The position numbers and the translations under genes were made by a program. DNA of 64,000 nt from the NCBI GenBank assembly GCA_951802425.1, contig OX637798.1, positions 310,001 through 374,000 of the forward strand, written 5' to 3'. The notes below the pieces were generated by a model that was given only the letters and a program-made list of their open reading frames with translations, did not search any database and was not told the DNA's origin. Positions 1 through 11,479 of the stretch are shown in pieces. The stretch's first letter is position 1. Every line of letters begins with the position of its first letter. This DNA comes from Clavaria fumosa (taxonomy: Eukaryota > Basidiomycota > Agaricomycetes > Agaricales > Clavariaceae).

Positions 1-191
1 TATACTACCTATAGGTGTTATAAACCACTTAAAACCAGTCCATACCTAGCCCCTGTCCAATCTGTTTTGCTGATGCAGTTGGTTGGCTTTTGGCTGCGTA
101 TCATACGCTCAATCACTCTGAACTTGTGCAAAAGGTGCGTCATATCATTCTCAAACACTCTTGATTTGCTCATACTGCACAGGCATTCTCA

Positions 192-560
192 TTGTGCTCT
201 GCAGGGGATGCTTACAATCTCTCATTTGAGAGCCTTTCGAGCCGGGATGCCCACCAGCTGCTCCGTAAGGTCCAGATTGACAACACTGAGCTTTGGAAGA
301 AGATCGCATTTGTTCATGAGCTACAGGAGAAGGCTGAAGAACCAGCATTCTCCCCTGAGAATGCAGATGATGATAGCTCAATCCCGGTAAACACAGTTCT
401 TAATCACATTGCCTCTGAAGGGGGGGTCAATGACGGCTTTGCATTGAATGATAATAATGGACTCATGGCTGTAAATAAGTCAGAGGAGTATGAGTGGGAG
501 ACAGTTGATGAGGCGGAGGCTGACATGGAGGCTGAGGTAAGAGAATATGGCTGGGGGAAA
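192..560 (+). pseudogene. Truncated gene fragment, function unknown
   Basis: An open frame of about 123 codons runs into the inverted-repeat element that begins at 561; its last seven codons (to a stop at 581) come from the element. The protein is acidic towards its end (EYEWETVDEAEADMEAEV) and has no domain I recognise. A fragment of upstream coding sequence near 79-141 followed by GTGCGT at 142 and an acceptor ending CTCTGCAG near 194 suggests an intron, but I could not join the frames confidently. The 5' end lies outside the window or is lost. Seen: open frame and truncation. Inferred: partial gene. Confidence 0.4.
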
Positions 561-1652
561 CAGTGGTCCCTGTTAATTTAGTATACTAAATATCAGTTAA
601 TGTACCAAAATGCTTTGAACTCAAGCCAGCTACAGCTGATCCTACTAATGTCAGCAAATGCTGTAAAGGTAGTATACTTACATCCAGCTACTGCTGACTA
701 TACTAGTATACTTACATCCAGCTACTGTTGACTATACTAGTATACTTACATCCAGCTACTGCTGACTATACTAGTATAGCATGACATCACACTTAATTAA
801 CTTGAGCTGTGAACTTAGTGCAGTAGTTGCTATCAAATAGTTAACTAGACATAATAGCTGTGTATTTATTGACATGAAATAAATAAGCCCAAATACAGAC
901 AAATATTTATCAAATGCCTCTATATTGAAATTCAGCCTATATAAACATCAAAATATGGCCTCAAATTAAAACATTATATAAAATTGAATGAACTTCCTGA
1001 AGCTGTGGCAGTACATTGCCATGTTTATATTATCATAATTACAAGTGCTGTGCTCAAATTAATGATTCAATTCACAAGTACTACAACTGAGTTAATTAAA
1101 CCTGCTTGTAACTACTGCACTCACAAATAGTAGACTCAAGTTGTGCATAGTGTGCAGAAATTACTGTGTAAAAGTGCACTATGGACCAAGTTAACTGGCA
1201 ATATTTTATGACTGCTATTACTGTTGAATAGTATACTACATCAATCAGCAGTTGCTGGATCAAGTTAACTGGAATATTTTTACCACTGCTTTTGCTGTAG
1301 AATAGTATACTATACTAACCAGCAGCTACTGGACCAAGTTAACTGGTGTTATTTTATGACTGCTATTACTGTTGAATAGTATACTACAACAATCAGCAGC
1401 TGCTGGATCAAGTTAACTGGAAATACCCTGTAGCTGTTATTACTGTAGATTAGTATACTATGTTCACCAGCAGCTGCTGGATTAAGTTGACTTCTACTGT
1501 ACTGTAATAGTATAGTCAGCATTAGCTGGACATAAGTATACTGCCTTCACAGCATTTGCTGACATTAGTAGGATCAGCTGTAGCTGGCTTGAGTTCAAAG
1601 CATTTTGGTACATTAACTGATATTTAGTAAACTAAACTAGCTGGGACTATTG
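561..1652. mobile_element. Long inverted-repeat non-autonomous DNA element (copy 1)
   Basis: About 90 bp at each end are inverted copies of one another; termini read CAGTGGTCCC and, inverted, CAATAGTCCC. The interior is AT-rich with repeated CAGCAGCTGCTGG-type palindromes and AGTATACTA motifs and has no ORF. A shorter relative (368 bp) lies at 32130-32497 with the same two ends and a clean target duplication. This copy has no matching flanks (GGGGAAA on the left, CGTTCGG on the right) and sits exactly between two unrelated gene fragments. hAT-like or another TIR family; superfamily not certain. Confidence 0.75.
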
Positions 1653-2945
1653 CGTTCGGCGCAGCCTTGAAGACGGCCATCTTCATCGAAATCGATCCGC
1701 GGCATGCAACGGTTTCGTCTTCTTGATGCCGGAAGTCTGAAAATGCAAACCCATCAAGCGGGGAGCGGGGACAGCCACAGTTCGGAACGAACAGGAGAGG
1801 ACACCGTCTTCCAGCACGAACCAGCGTGTGCTGTATCCCCTAGCTACATTTGTGTACTTATTAAGATAGCCCTTGAGCACCGGTGGCTCCGACAGCGGCG
1901 TGTCATCTATCAGCGTCGTGTCGTTATTCGCAACTGTATGTGTGAAACAGGAGGTGAGGTAAGTGCGGGTCAAAAAAACAAAAACAAAGCGACAAAAAAA
2001 AAGCGCATACATTGCTTCAAAAACGCCTTGACACGATCATCCTTCCCCGCCCGATCATACGCCAGCTTCCGCGCGCACCGCGAGCTCGATGAGCCGCAGG
2101 TCCTTGCGCCGCGCAGCCTCGTGCAGCAGCGCAGTCCCCGCGTCGTCGTCGAGGTACGCCAGTTGCACGAAGCGCGCGCGCGGCGAGCGCAGCAGGTCCA
2201 GCAGCGCCCCCGCGGGCGGAGCGTCCCCCGCGGAGTGCACGTACGTCCGCAGCAGCGAGCGGTAGCACGCGTTCAGGAACGCGCGCGAGTCTGTCCGCCA
2301 CCCCCCAGCGCCAGAGTCAGCCAGAGTCAGCCAAAGGGAGGACACGGGGTTCCCTCCGAGGTTCCGCACCAGGGAAGGGAAGTGGGGGGGGGATGAGAAA
2401 CGACGCCACGCACCGTCGATGGCCTTGACGACGTCCCTGCCCTTCGCCACCTCTCTGCACGTCTTGCCGCTGCTGTCGCGGAGCGAGTCGTCGATGTCGG
2501 CTTGCTCGAACAGGACGTTGACCACAGCCACGCGGCCGAGCATCGCCGCCAGGTGCAGCGCGGTCGTCCCCGACCCGGGCGGGTGCACGCCGTTGGGCGA
2601 TATCGCGCGGTGCGAAAGGAGCAGCGCGACCGTCTCGCCTGATGAGCGCGACCGATGAGCTTTTGGCCCGGGGAGGTGGGAGGGGGGGGATGAGAGTGAG
2701 AGAAAGGGGGGGCACAGACGCACCGGAAGCACAGCGGATCGCGAGGTGCAGCGCCGCCGCGCCGACGTCGTTCTGGGCCACATACGAGCTGCGGCGGTCC
2801 TTCCCGATCTCGATGAGGAACGGGTGGATGAGCGCGGGGTCGCCTGGGCCCGGCGCAGCGCAGCGTCAGCTCCGGGGACGGCATGGCGTCGAGAGGGTGT
2901 GAGGGAGAGGGAGAGGGAGGGGACCCACCGCTGCGGAGGTCCATC
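1653..2945 (-). pseudogene. OSBP/Osh1-like ankyrin-PH protein, truncated and frameshifted
   Basis: Reading right to left, exons give ankyrin-type repeats (HPFLIEIGKDRRSSYVAQND, GTTALHLAAMLGRVAVVNVL, TALLHEAARRKDLRLIELAV) and then a PH-domain start (PVLKGYLNKYTNVARGYSTR, then WFVLEDGVLS). A short GT-AG intron (about 56 nt, roughly 1714-1769) joins VLS to YFRHQEDETVACRGSISMK. This order is that of the N-terminal half of Osh1/OSBP-type sterol-transport proteins, where ankyrin repeats precede PH and the lipid-binding ORD follows. The ORD is absent: the reading ends at 1653 where the inverted-repeat element begins. The ankyrin exon and the next exon (GKDDRVKAFLKQ) are out of frame near 2070, consistent with a small deletion. 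Membrane-contact-site function is known for the family; this copy is broken. Confidence 0.7.
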
Positions 2946-3329
2946 CAAACTGCTCAGCCACCGCATGGACAATGCGTCAGACGTGTTGCCTTGCTCTGTA
3001 CTGGCCTCCCAGCGGAGTGTAGCGGTCCCAGTCTGATTTGATATGGTATCGCTGCAGCTGAAGGAGAGTCCAAAGAAAATTTGGTTGTAAGAACAGTCAG
3101 GGCCACAGCCCGGAGGGCTTGGCCACGCTAAGATCTGCCCGGTAGTTAATACCCGGCTTGCAAATGAAAACATGAACGCCGAAGGCTTCAAGTAGCTCCT
3201 CTCTTGCGAAGAGATGCGGATCAACAACTGCCCACATATCGTGTGTAGTGAGGCTACATACGAGAAGCCGGGCCATAGAAGGCAAGCGGGGTTGTCACCT
3301 TTCCATGAGACTCATTACTCACTCGTCTG
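2946..3329. other. Unassigned stretch between two gene fragments
   Basis: A 62-codon reverse-strand frame at 3097-3285 and short frames around 3000 have no recognisable domain. The stretch joins the 5' side of the OSBP-like pseudogene to the start of the Yta7-like fragment. No repeat boundary was found. Confidence 0.3.
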
Positions 3330-4086
3330 TATCAGGAAGAGTACCGATTTGACCTCCCTGCTCAACCCCCAGTTGAGGCCCCGTCGACGTTGACAACATT
3401 GTGACGACAGCTGTGGTTGCGATCCAGAACGCAACTACAGGCACGATGGAGGTCATTGGAGCAAGCTCTACCACGCAGCAGGAGGCAAACGGAGATGTCC
3501 AGATGGATTCTGTGCCCACTGAACAGCAACAAGCGCAGCAAATGGAATCGCTACCACCTCTTTTCGATATGGACCTCGAGCGCATGCATGTGGATTTGTA
3601 CAGGGGCAAACACCTGACTCCCCGGGACTTCTTGGACGACATCCACAAGATCGTGCACAATACGGCGGCGCGACAGCATGAGGATCCCGACCGCTTGTAC
3701 AAGGCTCAGGCGATGCTAACCGCTGCGGAGGTCAGCATTCATGACTTTGACCCTCACCTGAAATTAGAGTGCGAACGCATGTCTGGAAGGGAGAGGAAGG
3801 GAAGAGAAGAGAAGATAGGAAGAAGCTCAAACACCACGAAAAGGCCAAAGCCTCGGAAGGAAGCGCCCCGAATGGCGCGACATACGCGCCAGGTCCTCGA
3901 AGGAGCGCGCGGAATAATGGTTAGTAGTTAGAGTTGGGCATCACTGATCCTCTCAAGCTCGAGAGGCGACTTAAGAGACAACGGGCTGATGAAGCGAGTG
4001 CGGAGGTAGTCACCTCAGAGGGGGAGCACAGCGATGCGAGGACGGCCAAGAGGTCTAGAGTTGGCAGTGAAGAGGTCAATTTCTGA
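3330..4086 (+). pseudogene. C-terminal fragment of a Yta7/ATAD2-like bromodomain AAA ATPase
   Basis: Conceptual translation carries the conserved tail of fungal Yta7-type proteins: LFDMDLERMHVDLYRGKHLT, PRDFLDDIHKIVHN, EDPDRLYKAQAML, TAAEVSIHDFDPHLKLECER, then a basic tail ending RVGSEEVNF before a TGA at 4084. This corresponds to the bromodomain end and the C-terminus; the AAA modules are missing. At least two single-base frameshifts are visible: near 3388 (EAP to VDVDNIV) and in the AG-rich run near 3790-3825 (RERKGREEK to EDRKKLKHH). An acceptor-like CAG lies near 3335. Family role: chromatin-associated nucleosome-handling ATPase. This copy is a decayed fragment. Confidence 0.65.
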
Positions 4087-4513
4087 GTACCGTGGGTGAG
4101 CCCCTCCGACGACCTATGGCTGCGTATCAATAACCTCACAACTTCTCCCCTGCCTCTAGGGCCTCCCTGTAACGTCTCCTTTCTATGAGCCACTCCACGT
4201 GGTCCCCGTCATCTTGGACCTCACCATGAGTACACCCTTCGGACTGCATAACTCGGTTGGTCGTCACTTTCATCTGCTGCACACCAAACGTAGTCTCCGC
4301 AGCTCCATTTCTGGTAGCCCACGAGAGAGCATAGGTTGGGTGTTCCCTTCTCCAGTGCTGGAGATGATTTCAAGCTCGGGTTTTTCAGCCGCAGGTCGAC
4401 GAGGATTGCATGCCGCTTGCACTCCCAGCGCACCCCACATTCCTCCCTCTTCCTCTCCTCTTCCTCTCCCTTTCCACTTGCACGCTTCCAGGACTCCTGC
4501 TGATCCCTCTTGG
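4087..4513. other. No gene recognised
   Basis: This spacer lies between the convergent ends of the Yta7-like fragment and the CRN/RHS-like gene. Open frames on both strands are pyrimidine/purine-skewed shadows with no domain. Confidence 0.4.
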
Positions 4514-6622
4514 TCACCTCCTTCCAATTGCCCCCATCCCCTCCGACAGACGTGCCCCCTTAGATTTATGTCCATCCTCGCTCCCCTCCTCTTCTTCCGT
4601 CGAGCTGCGCACTTTCCGCTTGGGGGCTTTCAGATCTCCTGCTGATTCTTCTTGGTCATCCACTTCCAACCCCATTTCCATTGCCCGCACTTCCTTACGT
4701 GGATGGACCATCGTAAATTCAACTGCTACCCTCGAGGAAAACAGCATTAGCTCCTGCAGTTCAATACGTTGTGGAAATGGACTTCGGAGGAGTTGGCTAT
4801 CATCTGGCATGATGAAAATAAAGCGCCACTTGTCGCGTGTCGGAAGCTGGACACATTTTGCGAGCAAAGAGATGAGCCCATCATTGATACCATGTGTCTT
4901 GCCGCCAGCGAATTGGAAGAAATAGATATATCCATCATGCAGGATGAATGAGTCGAGGGCTACTTCATTGGTCTTCGTTGGTATGTAGTAAACATCCGGC
5001 AAGAGGTGAAGTCCCTCGAGTTCGTTATCGAAATACTGGAAAACGCTAGAAGGGCGTATTTGGAGGGTAATAATGTTGCGCAAGGCTTCTAGGCATTTTC
5101 TCTCCAAGTTATCATTGGTTAGGGGGTAATGGCTCGTGTGCCACCGAGGCTGACGCTTCTTCCCGCTTTTCCCATCAATCCGAACCATCGGTAAAAGCTC
5201 GATTGAAATTTGGGATTGAAACTTGCTTTGGCAATATGCCTCGAAAATGCAGCCTGACATACCCCTGGAAGACGGTGTGGCAGCGAAAGTTTTGTATGCC
5301 CGAATTTGCTTTTTTTGCTCGAGGTTCCGTAAATAGAGGGCTAGTTTGGATGCAATAAAATCGGTGATGGGTGTGACCTGCACCTTGGATATGACGTTGG
5401 TTGGATCCATGCGCCTGACCAGGCATAACTTATGCGAGGCGGCATTCATGGTGAGATCCCCGCTCGCCTCGACCAAGTCCTCGAGGCCTTTCAGCGATAA
5501 GTTCCTCAAAGCCCGAAGAACCTCGGCCTGATAAGCTTCTAGTCCTCCAAGTTCAGATAATTTGTCGATACATAGACGAGGGATGGGCCCAAATTGGTCA
5601 TAGATCTCATAAATACGATCGAAGTTGAGGTCACCGCCCGACAGTATTAATGGTGCGCTGCCCACGTCGGAACCATTAGCTCGACAAGTATGCTATAGGA
5701 TAAACAACTCACGCAAAACGAATTTCTCTTTTCGTCCATGGGTTCATAACGACAACGACTCGTCTCAACGTTTTTTCCAAACGACGCCACCGCTCCTCTG
5801 CAGGGGAGGAGGAGAAGATGGGAGAGATGCATGTCCCGTGGGCAACGAGATGTTCTGGAACTCCATTTTTGGCCTCATCGGAGTCTACCAAGGTCCAGAC
5901 GAAGGTCCTGAAGTAAGACGGCGGGAAATCGCGGGGTTGCTTATAGACACCTTCTTCAACGAATAAATAACAATCTGAATCTCGATACCAGATAACTGGT
6001 TTCTTTTCGGCAAGGCGGCGGCGAAGCGCATAAAAAATCCAAACACTCTTTCCTATAGGAATTACATTAGTCGTTGTCCAATGAAGCAATGAAACGACTC
6101 ACCGATGCCTGGTTGTCCCGTGAGGACAGCACCTGGTGCCTTACCTTGATTCCGTGCCAAGTCCGCATGGTAATCTTCGAGAAAATTATATATCCGTATG
6201 TAGTCGGCTCGGACCCAAATCTTCGAGTATTCAAGGCCGTCGATGCCAATGTTGAGGACATAGCAACCCGGAATAATGTCATCGTCATCGTTATCGCCCT
6301 CGTCCGTTCTCTCATCCTCACCCATGCGCTCATCTGCATGCCGACCTTCGTCTCCGACTCCACCTCCTATCGTGGGAATGGGCAACTGAGCATTGCGCCA
6401 CTCTTGCTCCTCGTCAGCCATGCTTTTGCCCCAGAATTTCGCATGCAGCAGCGCGAGGGGCTCATCGTTGCAAAGCTTCGGCCATGGTGATAGGCGTTCT
6501 GGAAGGAAGACGACAGAGGAAAAACGTGATCCTGGCTCCTGTGGTAGGGGCATCACGATGAGAAAGAGCAAGATGAACATCACGAACCAAGCCGAACCCC
6601 GGCGCCTCCGTGCAAAATCCAT
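4514..6622 (-). CDS. CRN/RHS-like P-loop NTPase with possible nuclease domain
   Basis: Three exons join cleanly. Exon A ends inside a Walker A motif at 6103; a 50-nt intron (6053-6102, GTGAGT...TATAG) is removed to give GQPGIGKS. A 55-nt intron (5658-5712) then links REIRFA to APLILSGGDLNF. Before the P-loop is YSKIWVRADYIRIYNF, after it WIFYALRRRLAEKKPVIWY and RTFVWTLVDSDE. The C-terminal part has DSFILHDGYIYFFQFAGGKT, a D...QxxxxK arrangement reminiscent of restriction-endonuclease-fold domains, then a charged tail to the stop at 4514. This matches a large Agaricomycete family related to Crinkler/RHS NTPase proteins, thought to act in inter-element conflict or as effectors. No stop or frameshift is visible. 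The first exon is uncertain: an acceptor-like CCACAG lies near 6541, so upstream exons may exist. The nuclease role is inferred. Confidence 0.6.
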
Positions 6623-7523
6623 TCAAGAACTCCGGTGTTGAAATTTTGGTTTGATATGCCATTATATCTTTTGAGGACCGTATATGAAAGCGAATTTGCG
6701 AAGGGCACCAACGACAGTGGAGGAAAACCAATTTGGTGTGACACCACGTCTGTATGTTGATTAATCCCTCCGCTACTCATTCCTCACAACAGGGACCTGG
6801 CCGAGCTGAGTTTAAAATATTAAATGTTGTCGGGCCTCGTTGTTTACTTTGTACGTGTTTGGAAATCTTCATTATTAGGTGCGTTCGTGTGTGTGTTTGT
6901 GTACTCCTGCGTGTCGTCATTGGTGGAGATGAATAGCTGGTTTGTGTTTGTGTACTTCTGCATGTCGTCGTGGGCAATGACTGTGTAATGTCACCTGATA
7001 TTCCCACCTAAGGTTCCCACAGTTCGTTGGGACCGGACCGGCAATCCCTGCCTCCTGCCTCCTGCCTGCCAACACGGGGTTGTTTGTAAATGTTGTGACC
7101 TCCCACTACATCACTGACTCAAAAGTTGCGACAAAGTTGCAGGCTTCCACAGGCATTTTTAAGCTTAGGTTTAGTGAAGCAAAATGATCACAGATTTAGT
7201 TTGAGTAAATTGTCCAAGACAGAATTTCCAATTTTTGCCTCAATATTTAAATACAAGAATTGGTGGTGTAATATAAATTAATTGAGGTCAAAATTTACAA
7301 TTCTGCCTGGGACAATCTGTTTAAAATAATTCTAGGATTGTTTTATCTCACTAGAATGAATTTTCAAACTCAATAGAGAGGCCAGAAAGGTGAAAATGAT
7401 GAGTACAATACTAAATTGCATATATTGGGTGAGATAAAAATTGTAAAAATATTCTGATTGCTGGGGAATATGGACAACATACATAGGAACAATATCTCTC
7501 ACTAAAGCTAAGCTCAAAAGTGA
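6623..7523. other. AT-rich spacer without recognised gene
   Basis: Short frames only. It contains a (GT)n-like run near 6885-6960 and ends where the truncated element-A LTR begins. No inverted or direct repeat boundary was identified. Confidence 0.4.
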
Positions 7524-7990
7524 CTGAGGCAAAGTTATCGCCTTCACCAACACACTAACTCAACACTGTCGTGACCACCCACAACCCTCTCAACAACACC
7601 TCTTTCTTTCACCTTGTCTTTTTCCTTTCTTATGCTTTATTGGTCAACTTTGCAACCTTCTCAGCATTACCTATTTCTCCCACCTTGTCTATTTCTCTTT
7701 TTAAGCTTTGTCAGTCAACCTCATGACCTTCTCAGCAACATCTCCTTTCTCCCAACTCATCTTTTTCCCTTCCACACTTTGTCTACTGACTTCACAACCT
7801 TTCCAGTGATGTCTCCCTTCTCCCTACTTGTCTATTTCTGTTCTTACACCCTTTCAGACATCTTCGCAACCTTCTGGGACCAAGCATTCTTGACTGTGCT
7901 CAACAGTTGATTGGTCTTAGTGAGTTTCCAGGATTGGTCACCAACAAGTTGACTTGTGGCATTACTTATGAGACAGGACAGGCCCTAACA
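7524..7990 (+). repeat. 5' LTR of element A, 3' part only
   Basis: Matches the last part of the complete LTRs at 9293-10769 and 13272-14717, from a GCCTTCACCAACACAC block to the terminal GGCCCTAACA. The first kilobase, with the promoter, is missing, and the sequence to the left is unrelated. Confidence 0.75.
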
Positions 7991-7991
7991 T

Positions 7992-8003
7992 AATATCAAG
8001 TCT
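7992..8003 (+). promoter_or_regulatory. Self-priming primer-binding site of element A
   Basis: AATATCAAGTCT directly follows the LTR (one base after its end). It is the exact 12-nt complement of AGACTTGATATT, which in the full LTR (14014-14025) lies 33 nt downstream of a TATATAA box, where transcription should start. The same pairing exists at 14719-14730. This is the Tf1/sushi-type self-priming arrangement. Confidence 0.7.
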
Positions 8004-8119
8004 CCCCCTTGCCCCACCACTCAACACCTGGATAACCCTATTATGTCTACCAGTCACACTCCTCCCCAACCCATTACTCACCCTTTCAAACCCACACAGG
8101 CAGCCGCACGATTACTCCA

Positions 8120-11100
8120 ATGGCCTTGGAGATGACCTGTGAGCCACCCACCACCATTCAAGAGCAACCAGCATCCATCGTTCAATTGCAACCTGAGGAA
8201 CCCGCCCAAATTACTCCCAGCCACCCTTCGTCATCGCAAGAAGAAGCCAAATCCCTCATGGAACAGCTTGGCTACCTACACTTCAATTGTCCCTGCCTCT
8301 GTACTTACCAGATTCTAAACAACACTTGCCACCAGTACAAAACAGGTACCCTTGACAAAGAGTTGGCGTATCTCATAGAGACCACAAGCCTCTATGAGGC
8401 CTTGGTACGATTAATGGACGAATTCCACACAGAACCACAGAACCGATTGTATGAGAGTCAGTGGCAGTATCTAGGGCCTACTGATTGTGGAGTTCTGACT
8501 CGCCCAGACCTAGATACTTCCTCACGACCTTTGAGATCAGCCCCGCCAACCAGGGGACCCCAGGATATCACTCTGCTTTTCTAGGTCACAGCACAATCTT
8601 TGCAGAATTTTGTGAATCCTGCCGCACCTGATGAGCAACCAGCCATCATTTCTAGGATCCCTAGATATACTGCCCCTGCAGTAGCTGGCCCACTTGGATG
8701 CAACCGGCAACTGCTCTGAGCAGGGCACTCCCTTGCGACCCTGTAGGAACTGAAGTGACCTTCCAACCTGCCCCCTGTATGGAGATTCTGGTCAACCCCT
8801 TCTGTATTCCACAATCAGAATCACAAACAGTACCTCCAATGGAGACACAACCAACACATCGTGTCCCATCTCAGGTTGAAGCCCTGCAGGCCCCTCTGGT
8901 TCCCCCCATATCTTTGCATGTTGCCACCACACTTTGAAACGAGGCCCCTGGTACCCACCATCACCAAGCCCCTCCTGCCGAAGTACCATCAACTCAAGAC
9001 ACCCTTGTCCGAGAATTCAAGCTTGAGAGTAGATGTCCCGAGCCTTTCAATGGTCATGACCAGCACAAATGAAAACCTTTCGTCATGGAATGCCTCATGA
9101 CTTTCTTTGCAAAACCCATAACCTTCCAAGGGGATCACAAGAAGGTTACTTTCACAGCCTCTTACCTCATGGACACTGCGCAGAGCCACTACACTTCCCT
9201 CCTTCAGTTTAATCCCAACCACCCAGCCTTGCACTTGTGGGAAGGATTCATCTGCAAGTTTGGAGGAATGTTTGGAGTGGTAAACATGCAGATGTCAGGA
9301 CCCATTCATTTTTCCTTGCCCAAACTGACTCTATCGACACTTATGAACCTCCCAATGGCCTTCTATAACCTCGTGAGCCCCCTTATACACTTCCGGAAGC
9401 CTCTCCGACCTTCCCCACTCTTACATGACACTCATGACCACCAGGCTGTACTTGCGATGCCCTTCCCTAACGCACCTTATGCATACTCACCACTTGAACC
9501 CACCATATCAACATGCGACATGCAGTTCTACAATCTCTTCATTTGGCATGTGACCCACCATGTGACACCACCAGTGCTACCAGTGTCACTGGCATTATCA
9601 GTGTCACCAGTGCTACCACCATTACCAGTGCTACTACCATTACCGGCACTACCAGCATTACCCACATGACCTCCTGCCCAAGGTCACCTGTGTCACTATC
9701 ATCACCCATGTGACTGCTCTTATGACCTCATGACCTTAACACTCAAATGTGCCACCAATGGTCAGCTGCATATACCCTTCAAATTATGCTCCCCTTCCTC
9801 TCCTCAGTCATCTATAACTACGTTACATATGATCCGAAGACTCCCCCATAGTTATAGTTATTTAACCAGGTCACGACCCATGACTGGTCATCTTTGCAAC
9901 CTTACTTATGCATTCCTAACCCCTCGCAACCTTAGTAGAACATGCACACAGTCATTCCCTGACTAGTTATACCCCCTACTACTATAGTCTCATTGCCTGG
10001 CAACCTCTGTACTTTTCCTTTTCCCTTTTACTTCTTGTACACACATATATAAAGTCTTGCATGTAATTACGGTATGCTAGACTTGATATTGACACACTTT
10101 GGTTTAAGCTTGAGGCTATTATGCCCTTTGAGCTTGGAACCACAGCAATTGATAGGTCTTGTCTCACTTGGTGACCTCGACAATACCAAGACACACTCTG
10201 CTTTATTCTAACTCATTCTCCACACTCGTATAAACTCGCACACCTAAGTATTTCCTTTACTTCATCTTGGTGCTGATTCCTTGAACCCTACAGGTTCTCT
10301 TGTTGGTTGGCAAGTTATCGCCTTCACCAACACACTATTTGACACTGTCATGACCACCCACGACCCTCTCAGCAACATCTCTTTCTTTCACCTCATCTTT
10401 TTCCTTCTTATGCTTCATTGGTTGACTTTGTGACCTTCTCAGTGTTATCCATTTCTCCCACCTTGTCAATTTCCTTTCTTACATTTCGTTGGTCAACTTT
10501 TCAACCTTCTCAATGACCTCTCCTCTCTCTCAACTTGTCTTCTTCCCTTTCTACACTTGGTCTACCAACTTTGCAACCTTTCCAGCAACATCTTCCCCCT
10601 CTCTACTTGTTTCTCCTCATTCTCACATCTTCCCAGATGTCTTCGCAACCTTCCGGGACTGAGCATTTTTGACTGTGCTCAACAGTTGATTGGTCCTAGC
10701 GAGTTTCCAGGATCGGTCACCAACAAGTCAACTTGTGGCATTACTTATGAGACAGGACAAGCCCTAACAGCAGATTGAGGCAGACCAGAACCTCTGTAGG
10801 TTGCAGATGGGTGAAAACAAGCAGTTTTCAAACCATATCATCTGCTTTGAGCCCTTCACCTTCGAATCTAATTGGAACTCAGCTGCCCTGCAATCAGAAC
10901 TGTACCGTTTGATGTCCATGCGCAATAAGGAGGCTATGAAAGTCATCCTGTGACCCACAACATACCAGGAACTTCGAGATTTGGCCATGCAGATTGACCA
11001 GAGGCAGTGGGAATACAAAAGTGAGACCCACTGGACTCAATTCTGCATCAACCCACTGGCCCCTCATCCTCCTGCCCAACCTGGTGGAAACCCCAACCTC

Positions 11101-11476
11101 TCACCAACGTCGCAATCTTATTCCCCTGCTGGTAACAACCTTACAACGCCCAACCCAGCCGAAGGAGCGCTCGCAACCCCCTTGCAACCTTCTAATCTAC
11201 CTCCCCAACCAAATCTGAGTCCGCTGTATGTTCCGCTTAGCGACAAAGAATGAGAACGACGCCATCAGGAAAACCTGTGCCTGAGATGTGGAAAACCAGG
11301 CCATTTCAGTGCTGCGTGCCCTGACTGACAAGTAACAGCATGAGCTGTCTTCACCATGGAAGAAGAAGACTTTGAGGAAACTTATGAAGTTGCAAAAGAG
11401 GTTGAGGAGAATATGGATGACCTGCACAAAGAGTTTAATGAGGAAGCGACTCAGGAGCCCCCAGGGGAACTCTGAG
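8120..11476 (+). pseudogene. gag of element A (capsid plus zinc knuckle), split by a solo LTR
   Basis: The 5' part starts with MALEMTCEPPTTIQEQP; the capsid core reads KVTFTASYLMDTAQSHYTSL and EGFICKFGGMFG up to 9292. A 1477-bp solo LTR interrupts it; removing the LTR and one GCAGA duplication restores the frame into IEADQNLCRLQMGENKQFSN. A CX2CX4HX4C knuckle (CLRCGKPGHFSAAC) follows near 11280, then an acidic tail (MEEEDFEETYEVAKEVEEN) ending at a TGA at 11474. Several in-frame stops (8582, after MKVIL near 10952, after SDKE near 11251, and beside the knuckle) and frame changes near 8700-9090 make it non-functional. It would encode the structural protein of the virus-like particle. Confidence 0.7.
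9293..10769 (+). mobile_element. Solo LTR of family A inserted in gag
   Basis: Begins TGTCAGGACCC and ends GCCCTAACA, flanked by a perfect 5-bp duplication GCAGA (9288-9292 and 10770-10774). U3 holds a degenerate CCAGTGCTA-type minisatellite (9560-9665); a TATA box lies near 10046, the predicted transcript start (AGACTTGATATT) near 10079-10090, and a polypyrimidine tract in the last third. No internal sequence remains, so it arose by LTR-LTR recombination. Confidence 0.85.
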
Positions 11477-11479
11477 TCG

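Noticed and set aside
192..581. Complete small gene of 129 codons
   Set aside because: The last seven codons and the stop belong to the inserted inverted-repeat element and an upstream exon seems likely.
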